Origin: Anaerobiospirillum sp. NML120449
Lineage (GTDB): Bacteria; Pseudomonadota; Gammaproteobacteria; Enterobacterales; Succinivibrionaceae
Assembly: GCF_023051105.1 (NCBI RefSeq)
Contig: NZ_JALKIL010000005.1
Coordinates: 1 to 64,000 of the forward strand
Length of the DNA stretch: 64,000 nt
Direction: 5' to 3'
The notes under the pieces were generated by a model. That model worked only from the letters and a program-made list of their open reading frames with translations. It had not been told where the DNA came from and made no database searches. Positions within the stretch are counted from its first letter, which is position 1. Each line of letters begins with the position of its first letter. The position numbers and the translations under genes were made by a program. This document shows positions 6,801 to 15,331 of this stretch, in pieces.

Positions 6801-9697
6801 GCAGCTGTGGCAATACCTTCCTGGTGCTCATGCAGCTCCATGGCATGGGCGGCTGCGGCAGTACCATCCTGGTGCTCATGCAGTTCCACGGCATGAGCGG
6901 CTGCAGCAGTAGCATCCTGGTGCTTACGCTGGTCCATGGGCTGGGCAGCTGCGGCAGTAGCATCCTGGTGCTCACGCTTCTCTACGTTTGAGGTGGCTGT
7001 GGCAGTGGTATCAAGGTGCTGACGCTGCTCCATTGAAGGGGCACCCATGGCAGCTGCCTGCGAGTGAGCAGGCTGCTCTACGGACTGAGCTGCCATGGCA
7101 CGGGCATCCCCGTGCTCAACTGTAGTGCTCCTGGTATCAGATGCGCAGGCATCAGCTTTAGCAGCGATAGTCACAGCTGTAGCCGCAGCTGCCGATGGTG
7201 AGTCGGGAGCTGCAGCTGAGCTTTCCGTCCTGGTTATGGTCTGTGGGCTGTTCTTATTGGGTGACAGAGCAGTATTTGCAGCTGTGGTTCCGGTAACACC
7301 GTTCCATGAGCCTTTACGACCGGGCAGAGCTGCCAGGACTGACATTGCTGCAGCTGCAGAGACACGATAGCCGTTGCTTCCTGTATAGGCTGAGCGTACT
7401 GCAGGGAACATGCTTTTATCACTGGAGCTGCCTGTATTTAAGCGTTCGCTTAGTGAACTGTTAAGCCACTGGGATGAACCTGACTGACTGCTGTCAAAAG
7501 AAGAGCTGTATGCATTGCTGCTGCGTGAACGTCCACTAAGCTGATTTAAGGCAGCTGCGCCTGATATGGACAGCTCCTCAAGAGTCATACGTCCCTTACC
7601 AGCAGGCAGATAGACAGAAGAGCTGTTATGACGCTCTCGTCCCTTTGAGGTACGGTCCTCACTGACAGTAATGATATTTCTCAGTACCGGCTTAAAAGCC
7701 CTGTCTCTTCCGTCTACATACTCATCATCAGAGCTGCTCTCATCACCACTCTCAACATAACTGGAGGAGCTGGAGCCGGTCCTGCACCTGGCACTGGAGC
7801 TGGCTGCCGCCTCAACTGCAGCTGCAGCACTTTGTGCAGCAGCGGCTTCATTCTGCGCTGCAGCAGCCGCATGAGCAGTGGCAACAGCCCCATTAGTGGC
7901 AGCTTTGGCAACAGAGGAATCATCAGAGACAGAGGCTGATGCAGACGCAGGTACAGAGGTATAAGAACCGGTATTGTATGCCTTAGAGGCGACCTCAGAC
8001 TCAGGTGTAACATCAGACGCAGCATCGGCCCTCCCTCCTAAAGCATCAGACGCAGCATCGGCCTTGGCTGCTGAGGCAGCATATGCAGCTTGAGCACGGA
8101 CAGAAACTGAAGCTCCATTAGCGGAGGCTGCACCTGATGCGCCCTTGGCATCCTGAGCTGCTGTGGCTCTTGCAGCCACAGCAGCACCAGTGATGTCTGC
8201 TGCAGCAGATACGCCCTTAGCCGTCGCAGCGGCGGCGGTGTTGTCAGTCGCACATGATGTGGTCACGGCAGCCATTGCGGCACCAGTTTTATCAGCCGCA
8301 TCTGCTATGGCCTCGGCAGCTGCAGTGGCGGCGGTGTTACCAGCCTCAGCTGGTGCAACATAAGCAGTCAAAGTGGCACCATGGCCGTATGCTGAACCGG
8401 CTGCATTGTGATCAGCCGCTGAGGCAGGGGCAGGAGAGCTCAATGGGGCCTGAGCTGGGGAACTGGCTGGGGTCTGATCTGTGGCCGGGAGAGCACTAAG
8501 CTCCTCAAGAGTGCTGCCCTGACGGTCAGCAAGGCCCCAGCTTCGGGCATGTACCTTGATATCCCCGGCTCCTGAGGAACAGAGGTCACTGGCCTGTGAT
8601 CCTGTATACGAGCCCACAGGACAGCTGGCTCCCTTATCCCAGTTATCAAGCTGATCATGGTACAGATCAAAGCCTGAAGGTGATGGAGTGGCAAATTCAG
8701 GTGAGTTTACTGAGTGATTATTACTGTCTCTTTGCTCAGTATTGAGGATAAGAGGACCATAGGACTGAATCTGAATACTGTCCTCATGCTGATCCCATAA
8801 TCCGCTGGCAGTCTTTAGGCCAGAGCCTGAGGCTGCGGCATGGGCATTGCCATTTGCATAAGTATGCGTATGAACCTGTGCATCAGCATGGTCCTGAGTA
8901 TGGAAATGAGACAGAGTGGCCCCATGCTCACAGCCGGCACGTCCGTCAACGCTGGCTGCGGCTTCGGCTACAGCAGCTGACTCCGGCTGGCTACTGGCAG
9001 CAGTGCCCTGAGCATATGCAGTGGCAGCTGCAGGCTCTGATACATTTGGCTGGGCACCGACTGCAGCGCAGGCTGCAGCTCCCGAGGGCACAGTACCGGC
9101 ATCAGGGGACAGGCTGGCAACGGCAGGTAAGCCAGCTACCGGCAGGGAGGCTGCCATGGCAGTGCCGGACTGAATGCCAGGTACACTTAAGCTGGCTGTA
9201 CCTGCATCTGCAGCTGCCTGGGCTGCTGCAATGTATGCTGAATTTATTGAAGCACGGCCATGAGCTGATCCCGGTACCATAATATGGCCCAGAGCACCAC
9301 CGGCTCGCATGGGCAGAGCCGGGAATGGCTGCAGGTCTTCACTATGGGCAGCCGGGGCTATGATGGTAGTGGTATCGTCCTCAGGACAGCGGGTCAGAGC
9401 ATTGCCTATAACAGGCAGTAAGAACTTTTCCAGAAGACGTGGGGAATTTTCCCTGCCAATGAAGATCAGGGCACGGCGGATAATGTCTTCGGAGAGATCT
9501 TTAAGGGGATAATCAGGAAAGATACGGGCAAAGGTGTCATGGTTGGCTCTTGCCATGGCGCTGACAGATGCAGCGTCAGTATAGCCGGTGCAGAAAGCCA
9601 GCAGAGTAACAGCCATGGCCACATCAGCAGGACAGCCCTCAGGGCTGGCTGCTTTCATCCAGTCGTGACCATTGTTATGGTTATCTGCATATTCCAT
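3863..9697 (-). CDS. Giant Ala/Ser-rich protein derived from an ISAs1-type transposase
   Basis: The start is ATG at 9697 because AGGAG lies 7 bases upstream; the open frame runs further but is non-coding-like. Residues 1-112 resemble the N-terminal helical domain of ISAs1-family transposases (LLAFCTGYTDAASVSAMARAN). Residues about 1646-1944 follow the catalytic half: LSFDLRGCVVSAAGM, then ADYFVALKSSQ, KWPGL, ERFFLSSL, and NHYDGPRSRSWLMDINF. These align by eye with family motifs LDLRGAVVTIDAMG, ADYVLALKGNQ, WPGL, YYISSL and HWGIENSLHWVLDVTF. The second catalytic Asp is Ala, the Glu is Pro, and the DGK segment with the first Asp is absent. About 1,500 Ala/Ser/Gln-rich residues lie between, including a 16-residue repeat (873-1033) and a duplicated 35-residue module (1476-1509, 1582-1616). 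It is probably not a transposase now; its function is unknown. Confidence 0.85.
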   Translation of the reverse strand: MEYADNHNNGHDWMKAASPEGCPADVAMAVTLLAFCTGYTDAASVSAMARANHDTFARIFPDYPLKDLSEDIIRRALIFIGRENSPRLLEKFLLPVIGNALTRCPEDDTTTIIAPAAHSEDLQPFPALPMRAGGALGHIMVPGSAHGRASINSAYIAAAQAAADAGTASLSVPGIQSGTAMAASLPVAGLPAVASLSPDAGTVPSGAAACAAVGAQPNVSEPAAATAYAQGTAASSQPESAAVAEAAASVDGRAGCEHGATLSHFHTQDHADAQVHTHTYANGNAHAAASGSGLKTASGLWDQHEDSIQIQSYGPLILNTEQRDSNNHSVNSPEFATPSPSGFDLYHDQLDNWDKGASCPVGSYTGSQASDLCSSGAGDIKVHARSWGLADRQGSTLEELSALPATDQTPASSPAQAPLSSPAPASAADHNAAGSAYGHGATLTAYVAPAEAGNTAATAAAEAIADAADKTGAAMAAVTTSCATDNTAAAATAKGVSAAADITGAAVAARATAAQDAKGASGAASANGASVSVRAQAAYAASAAKADAASDALGGRADAASDVTPESEVASKAYNTGSYTSVPASASASVSDDSSVAKAATNGAVATAHAAAAAQNEAAAAQSAAAAVEAAASSSARCRTGSSSSSYVESGDESSSDDEYVDGRDRAFKPVLRNIITVSEDRTSKGRERHNSSSVYLPAGKGRMTLEELSISGAAALNQLSGRSRSSNAYSSSFDSSQSGSSQWLNSSLSERLNTGSSSDKSMFPAVRSAYTGSNGYRVSAAAAMSVLAALPGRKGSWNGVTGTTAANTALSPNKNSPQTITRTESSAAAPDSPSAAAATAVTIAAKADACASDTRSTTVEHGDARAMAAQSVEQPAHSQAAAMGAPSMEQRQHLDTTATATSNVEKREHQDATAAAAQPMDQRKHQDATAAAAHAVELHEHQDGTAAAAHAMELHEHQEGIATAAHAVKLHEHQEGIATAASSVELHEYSDATGTAASYVEQRKSQDAAAMAAPSRQQHQQKESSAMDALATEAHQHETASAGYDAYADSASCAGLSSGSCSVSGASSSSGPDTGSGIDLRSQSCMGSDIDALTDAKLGYDSSSATGSQGSVCQDAAATAASDAASNASGKGSPAHCAVEAMSLFEPEPGADPEAAFKAVSTAAATVKAAGTAKAAAAETSAAPSAQSAPATVTASGCAGIASNAGLEPLSGEEALLKGPCEPDLQSRGRSAAEVTAASDYRHEQASQLVDLAACDSVAQAAACARGQQAHCSGKLLADGGVAAQGADETGLQDSDLSDRVSDSKAVSVCDSGDNCTVLTEVSGYLSAAISPLSEANHGTLMGSTAISLTAAVTSDPSSCAQDQVSTAAQTAGRSNQAQVAGDGTGSARGSVPASGAAAANALADAAASVADSAAQVASAGGAGSAGHAAGAAGIAPAVDAGGAAGSAPVTAADAVAARSGQLSGTTDSALVSHQVSETFRQHYLRRVIKTLSEADEEYGAAWAELCAAVGVPAPAMGAAATAAATAAAHAAAEAAAHAAMQAAATAAMKAAAAVAESQLQTMGGTATRGAGGHGTAQIPDAANQFSETFRQRYLRQTIKTLAAADEEYSAAWDELCESTAGLHRTGLAPAAAAAAAAACTGRITAERSGFKSPWHELAFYEGSRGLAMGYCLDGLECSDRNGATDLVLSFDLRGCVVSAAGMANPRIFVESVLFNHADYFVALKSSQKAACQTVREVCERTWGIPDFQYTFIDPVSAHRTVRLFTLVPGSAFAEDFLKKWPGLAPGSALMVRTLSGPVNSDGELVEERFFLSSLTFDGSDRNELLSEVISNHYDGPRSRSWLMDINFYHYGSRSFNADYLIGTTLLEKTAEKIMNHAVSHGGHVARTGSSSAGGHTGSRASGSRSTGRGTASRAGAASRTAVKASFNHLNTALSSIYQYLSR
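4848..5270 (-). repeat. Duplicated 35-residue helical module within the giant protein
   Basis: Two in-frame copies (about 5171-5270 and 4848-4950) encode SETFRQHYLRRVIKTL and SETFRQRYLRQTIKTL, each followed by an ADEEY-AAW-ELC segment. An Ala-rich linker of about 70 residues separates them. Unlike the surrounding low-complexity sequence they look folded and conserved. Confidence 0.85.
6599..7078 (-). repeat. 48-bp in-frame minisatellite, about 10 units
   Basis: Ten consecutive 16-residue units, typified by ELHEHQEGIATAAHAV, read in frame in the minus-strand gene. The best-conserved units are in the middle and both ends are diverged. Unit length is constant, so copy-number change would keep the frame. 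Confidence 0.85.
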
Positions 9698-10611
9698 AAA
9701 TGTACTCCTGATGTATTGACCACAGCGCTCTGCCCGCCCATGCACAGAGCAGTACAGCACAGCACAGATCCAGCGGCTCTGCCAGCCAGCATCATCCCCT
9801 GAACTCAGCCCGGCAAGACGCCCTGCTCCAAGACAACCCGGCAACCAGGCCACCAGGCCAGCCACAGCGCAAGCCTGTATGAATGAGTACCAGTCTGCCA
9901 GGGAGGCAGCATATCCATTAAGCGATCAGCAGCGGCATCTGGCTACAGCTGCCTCCTGCCATGCAGTACGGAAGTCCCGGCAAACATGACCAGGGACAGG
10001 AACATGGCCCGGGTCGGGTCGGAACAAGGTCTGCAGCACATGCTCTACTGACGACAGCAAATGTCATGGTCATCCTGGCTGGCACAGAGCACAGCTTCAG
10101 GCTATAGCCGGGCTGACTGCCAGGTCTAACGGGCTCACAGCTGAGCAAGGCTGCATCCTGTACTTACCGGCAGACTCTGCAGGGCTGGGCTGGGTTGACT
10201 GCATCAGCACAGTCGCACTGACTGTTCGACAGCAACGCGCCCCATCTGGGCCCTTTAACACAAAGCACAGGCACAAGCATGGTCACAGCGCATTGCATTA
10301 GAGCAGCAGCCCACGACCGGATGACCTGCAGCCCCAGCTCAAAGAGCAGAGCACAGGCCACAGGCAGACTCATACTATCCTCAGGCATGGGCAAAGGCAG
10401 AACAGTCCACTGTCCGGCATGAATCCAGGACAGACCCGGGCAGAGCCGGACAGAGCAGAGCCACAGCACGACTGTGCTGCCCATGCAGCTGTCAGTGGAC
10501 AGCTTCCACCGGCAGATGCCGGTCACAGCATGGCGTCAGCCTTTCATAGCTGACATGGCAGCTGGGCATAACAGAACCACAGATCCTTTAAGAGCAGCAA
10601 CACAGCGCAAG

Positions 10612-10641
10612 GCCCGGTCATGGCTAATGACATGACCGGGC
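10612..10641. repeat. Perfect 11-bp inverted repeat
   Basis: GCCCGGTCATG and CATGACCGGGC flank an 8-base loop. There is no T-run and no gene nearby. Confidence 0.7.
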
Positions 10642-11299
10642 AAGATAGCAGAGGCAGGCCCGAGCAAGGCCCGGCATTGCCTTTATGGGAGGCATGGACA
10701 TTAAACATGGCCCCAGCCTGCAAGCCCACAGGGCCAGACATGCCGCAGGGCCGGGCAGGCCGCAGGGCCATTAAGCTGCCCACAGGCCTTACAGCGCAAA
10801 AGGCCAGCCTCACGCTTGCTGTACAGCTGCTGATGCCTGAGGACAGCTTTTAAGGTGTTTGTATGTCCGCAAGCTGGCAGTTAAAAATGACAAATCCTGA
10901 CAGGACTGAAGCTGCTACTGTCAGCTTCAGGCCTGACAGGCTCTCTTTAGCAGGGAGCCATAAGCTGCCAGGAGTACATACAGCTACTCCTGCAGCCCAT
11001 TGAGAATAAACATCTGACCCCAGGGCAGTCAGTTTTGCAGTAATCCTGGCCCGCAGGTGCAAAGCACCTTACAGGGTATACTTGGCAAGAACAGTAATCC
11101 ATAGAGATGAGGACCTATCTCAACAGCGCTGGGGCCTCACACCATGCACCAGGTACACGGCCCGCACTGGAGCTGCCCACAGCCATCCTGAACACAGCAA
11201 AGGGTAGTTGTCAGCCCTCCGCAGGAACGGTGTACCGGCTGATCCGACAGGCAGCTGCACACAACTGCGGGCACCTTCATTTCCTTATCTGTCCAGACC

Positions 11300-11359
11300 G
11301 TACTGAGCTGCCAGAATCTGTACTGAGTTGCCAGAAGCCGTACTGAGTTGCCTGAGCTC
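11300..11359 (+). repeat. Three tandem 20-bp units
   Basis: Units beginning GTACTGAG start at 11300, 11320 and 11340 and read GTACTGAGYTGCCAGAA with small differences. Confidence 0.75.
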
Positions 11360-12087
11360 TACTGATCGGAGTTCAACACAAGAACAGGTAGAGCCCATCA
11401 CCAAATCCGTTTACAGCACCAGCCGGGTACAGCTCAGCACATGGTCCGTACTACGGCCCATCGACTTGATTACCATCAGGCTCCATGCATACGCACGCAC
11501 CCATAGCAGGCAAAAGCACCAGAATCAGTAACGGTACCTGAGCCAGGGATTACAGTACCCAGAGGCTAACCTGCCACAATGCAGGGTATGAGCTGCAGGC
11601 AGTGCAGAACTTGCCGCGCAATTGAGGCAGGTCAAACCAGTTAACTGATGCAGATTGCCTTTGAGCTGGATGCAAAACAGGGATGCATGCCTGTAAGGCA
11701 CTGGCTTTTGGGCAACGCCTCACAGTGCATCCCGTGGAAAGACATGGCTGAGCTGGCCATTGACCAGTCCTGCTTTGCGCTGCCATGGGCTTGCCCGGCA
11801 TCGGCAGTACAATGGCCATGAGCCTGAGCCATGGCCAATGCCATGGCGAGGGCTTGCCGTGAGCAGCTACATCAGTGCATCAAATAGCCAGTCAGCAGTC
11901 CAGCCAGGCTTAATCAAGCCCGGCATCACATTGCCCGGACCAGCAGGGCCCAGCCCCAAAGGATTTGGCCGGATATCGCTTGCAAGTTACAGCAGAGCAA
12001 TGCTTTACCCGGTACACAGGGACATTGCCGGGCACAGTACGCAGCCTGTTGCTTTGTGAGATCTGCAATGACACTGGGCTGCAAGTT

Positions 12088-12177
12088 ACGGCAGGGCCTG
12101 GCGCAGCAACTTACGGCAGGGCCTGGCGCAGCAACTTACGGCAGGGCCTGGCGCAGCAACTTACGGCAGGGCCCGGC
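12088..12177 (+). repeat. 25-bp tandem repeat, 3.6 copies
   Basis: Identical units starting ACGGCAGGGCCTGGCGCAGC lie at 12088, 12113 and 12138. A partial fourth copy starts at 12163. There are no spacers. Confidence 0.9.
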
Positions 12178-13531
12178 CTTGCAAGGTACAGCCGTGTATT
12201 GCTCTGCCCTGGCTTTCCTCGTCTCCAACTGCAGGCCACTAACCAAAGCCTGACTGTCATGTCCTGTCATGTCCTGTCCTGCCCTGCCCTGGCTCTGCAT
12301 CGTCCTTAACAAGACAAATGCCCTGTGCCTATAAGCCGGCTTTCGGCATCAGTGCAGGTCCCTAAAACGTGTGCTTACTTACGATAGTCAAAAGCCAGAA
12401 GAACAGAGCAATTAACAGCTCAAAGCATTGAGCCTGCCTGGTCCGTTTTGAACTCCCGGGTGTTATTACCGGGTATGGCCAAAACAACAGGATAAGGACA
12501 CCAGCCTGTCGGGCTGCTGCAGAATTAAAGTAAAGGGGTAAGGGATGTGGTAAAAGATCAGCTGAAGCCTGAATTGTCAGGGTACTGCCGGCTTGTGAAT
12601 GGTACTAAGCACAGGCTGCATACCTTATGCTCAGGTAAAAGAAAATGAGATGCCATGGTCTGTCATGAATGAAGCCATGGTACACAGATAAAAGATTCTT
12701 AATCTGTGTCGGTGATGTCTGAACTGTCTGCGCCTTCAGGGCTTATGCATTGCCGTGAAAGGGACAGGTACCTGAGCAGTGATTTTACCCATAGCAGGAG
12801 ACCAGAAGGCTCAAGCCGGGACTGATATCTTAGTAAGTACTGCTCAGGAACTGACAGACATGTTCCTTATGTCTGATTAGCCGCAGTAGCTTAATGTCAC
12901 ACAGGGACGTGGCATAACTGCGGATCTTGGGCTGTCTGAAATGTCTTTCATGACAGCCTCTGGATTTTATCATTTTTCCATACGATCCAAGTGAAAAATC
13001 ATGCTCACCAGGCAATAAACCCAAAAGGAACGCATCAACAGACCAGCTGCACCAGCTCAAAATAATCAGGCTGGACCAAAAGCTGAGTACTGTATGAACG
13101 CCATGGGGATCATTGATGCGACGGGTATAACCATGCACTCACAAGAGGCTGCAAAGAAAAATGTCCAACACTGAAGCGTAGACACAGTGTGGAGATGGAT
13201 TCTAGCACATGACGCATGAAGATAACACCGGACAATGCTTATAAGATCATCTTGATCACAAAAGCACCATCAGCCTCTTGCCAGCACACAGGTACGGGTG
13301 TAAAGGCATCAAGACAGCACATACATTGGACGAAGTAGAAGACGTGGCGAGAGTAACAGGCTTTGCAGAGGCGATTGTATAAGGTCCTATGAGCAAGCTG
13401 AATACAGCCTCAGCATCCTAATCAGTCCACATTGCAGCAAAAGATACTAATGAAACACCTGTCCATGTACCAAAACATTACAAAACCAGTTGTATGACAG
13501 GTCAGCATCAAATAGCAGGTGGCTGTTAGTC

Positions 13532-13587
13532 GGATGAGATGGAGCCACGGATAAATGAATGGACGGATGTATGTATGGATCTATGAT
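13532..13587 (+). repeat. Degenerate period-4 tract (GGAT/GTAT type)
   Basis: GGAT, GAAT, GTAT and similar words recur with a 4-base beat, the same family as the tracts near 2463, 36075 and 55794. Confidence 0.55.
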
Positions 13588-14208
13588 ATTCATAAATGCA
13601 TAAAGACAAGCAGAAATGCATTGAAACAAGCTCGATGCCAGACTTGCCTCCTGACAAGCGGAAAGTCAGTCGAGTAGGCACGCAACACGATTGCACGTCT
13701 GAAAAGACAGGTCCGAGGTGAGAATGCAGCCGTGAGAGAAAGGGAGGGTGGTGCGAGTGCTTTTGCATTAGAAAAAGGATGTCTTGCTTTACAAAGGGTT
13801 ACAGCTGGTAAATCTTGAGCTAAGTATGAATGTGAATACTAAAGATATGAAGACGGACAGAATTGACGTGGTTGGTGGAATGAGACGGGAAAAGAAGCTC
13901 GTGGGAATTGGCGACAAGGAAAGGCACGGAAGAGGAAGGGTTTTAGTCGTTGGGACTGTGCTTCAAGACTGTTAAAAATGAACAATTCAAAGGGACAAGG
14001 CTGGAGGAAGTGTATCGCACGAACAGTTGGGCCGAAGAGGAGATGGATGTTATTGATGCGCGCAGATTAGTGAGTGCAGGAGGGCCAGGAGTGAGGGTTG
14101 ATACGAGGAGAGGTATAGGACCTTGAGCGGCTGGTCCTGCAGAAACCGAAAATGCAACTAAAGCACTTACTAAATATTTTGTAAAGCACTTAACATAATG
14201 CTTGCAGT

Positions 14209-14246
14209 AAAAAGCCCCCTGATCTGAAAAGACCAGAGGGCTTTTT
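14209..14246 (-). terminator. Terminator of the flagellin genes
   Basis: A 17-bp stem with two mismatches (starting AAAAAGCCC at 14209, ending GGGCTTTTT at 14246) surrounds a GAAA loop. It lies about 50 bp past the stop of the distal flagellin and has T-runs in both orientations. Confidence 0.85.
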
Positions 14247-14297
14247 ATCAAAACAGCTGATGAAACTGACAGTCTTTAAGGCTGCCAGACAGGGCTG

Positions 14298-15233
14298 TTA
14301 GCCTAACAGGGACAGACCCAGCTGTGGACGGGTGTTAGCCTGCATGAGCATGGAGGCAGCAGCCTGCTGAATAATGGACTGCTGGGACAGGTTGGCAGAC
14401 TCTTCGGCGAAGTCTGCATCACGAATTCTGCTACGGGCATCAGCCTGGTTGGCAGAAACGTTAGCCTGGTTACGCACACTAGATTCAAGTCTGTTCTGTA
14501 TCGCACCTAGTCCAGCACGACTTGCGTCAACTGCACCAATCATTGCATCCAGAGCGGTGATTGCCTTATCGACGTTATCTACCTTGGTAAAAGTAATAGA
14601 GGCAGGAGCATTGTTTGTAGCTTTTACCCAGAAAGCCTCTAAATCAGCTTTAGCAACATTTCCTGCAGATGCAATCTGTGAGAACTTCATTGCATTTACT
14701 TCGAAACTGATTGTATCGCCTTTGTTGGCGCCCACTTGAAGTGTAAGCTTACCAATCTCATTCTTAGTGGCGTTACCAGTACCGCCCTTAGTCATGATTG
14801 AGTTAGTACCGGCGCCATCAAGAATAAGAGAACCGCCGAATTTGGTCTGCTGCGCAATACGGGTAATTTCCTGAGCGAGAGCTGAAGCCTCTTTACCAAG
14901 AGCCTTACGATCATCCAGAGTGTTGGTACCGTTGCGAGCCTGAACTGCCAGAGTACGAATCTTCTGGAGCATTCCAGTCATTTCGTCCATGGCGCCTTCG
15001 GCAGTCTGAGCAAAGGCAATACCGTCAGAGGCATTGCGGTTACCCTGGTTGAGGCCGTTAATCTGAGTTGTCAGGCGGCTGCTGATTTGTAAGCCAGCGG
15101 CGTCGTCTTTGGCACTGTTAATTCTCAGGCCTGAAGAGAGTCTCTGGTAGGTGGTAGTCAGCTGATTCTGGACATTATTGAGATATCTGCGACCGTTAAG
15201 TGAACTGACGTTTGTATTGACGTACACAGCCAT
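14298..15233 (-). CDS. fliC: Flagellin (distal copy)
   Basis: The protein is 311 residues, a short flagellin. The N-terminal D0/D1 region starts MAVYVNTNVSSLNGRRYLNN and includes QRLSSGLRINSAKDDAAGLQIS. The C-terminal D1/D0 region has ARSRIRDADFAEESANLSQQ and ends QANTRPQLGLSLLG. These ends build the filament core after export through the flagellar type III apparatus. The central part (about 160-235) is short and differs most from the neighbouring copy, as expected for the surface-exposed region. The start has AAAGG 7 bases upstream. It follows the second flagellin by 98 bp, with a large hairpin between them. I saw no clear sigma28 promoter directly in front. Confidence 0.95.
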   Translation of the reverse strand: MAVYVNTNVSSLNGRRYLNNVQNQLTTTYQRLSSGLRINSAKDDAAGLQISSRLTTQINGLNQGNRNASDGIAFAQTAEGAMDEMTGMLQKIRTLAVQARNGTNTLDDRKALGKEASALAQEITRIAQQTKFGGSLILDGAGTNSIMTKGGTGNATKNEIGKLTLQVGANKGDTISFEVNAMKFSQIASAGNVAKADLEAFWVKATNNAPASITFTKVDNVDKAITALDAMIGAVDASRAGLGAIQNRLESSVRNQANVSANQADARSRIRDADFAEESANLSQQSIIQQAAASMLMQANTRPQLGLSLLG

Positions 15234-15271
15234 AGTGTCACCTTTATTAAGACAATAGGAGAGAGATTCAG

Positions 15272-15325
15272 ACCGCTAAAATGGAGGCCCCTAAGTTCGC
15301 TGGCCTCCATAAGAATATTAGCGGT
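15272..15325 (-). terminator. Hairpin between the two flagellin genes
   Basis: ATGGAGGCC (15281-15289) pairs perfectly with GGCCTCCAT (15302-15310), and outer arms ACCGCTAA / TTAGCGGT (15272-15279, 15318-15325) extend the stem. On the minus strand the inner stem is followed by TTTT. It starts 7 bp past the stop of the upstream flagellin, so it likely terminates or attenuates transcription and sets the ratio of the two flagellins. Confidence 0.65.
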
Positions 15326-15331
15326 AATCGT

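Larger units (their letters stand above)
9698..14297. other. 4.6-kb stretch without a convincing gene
   Basis: No frame combines a ribosome site, a recognisable family and sensible composition. Contents seen: an 11-bp perfect hairpin (10612-10641), a 20-bp period repeat (11300-11359), a 25-bp tandem repeat (12088-12177), a degenerate period-4 tract (13532-13587), GCTTTACA at 13786 and its complement at 14180, and the flagellin terminator (14209-14246). A short minus frame at 12830-13138 could be a decayed gene, but I cannot assign it. Confidence 0.6.

Noticed and set aside
12088-12177. CRISPR array
   Set aside because: The 25-bp units are head to tail with no spacers and no cas gene is present; the same holds for the 66-bp units at 3422.
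12830-13138. Possible decayed insertion sequence or gene on the minus strand
   Set aside because: Frames are broken and no transposase motif or terminal inverted repeat could be matched.
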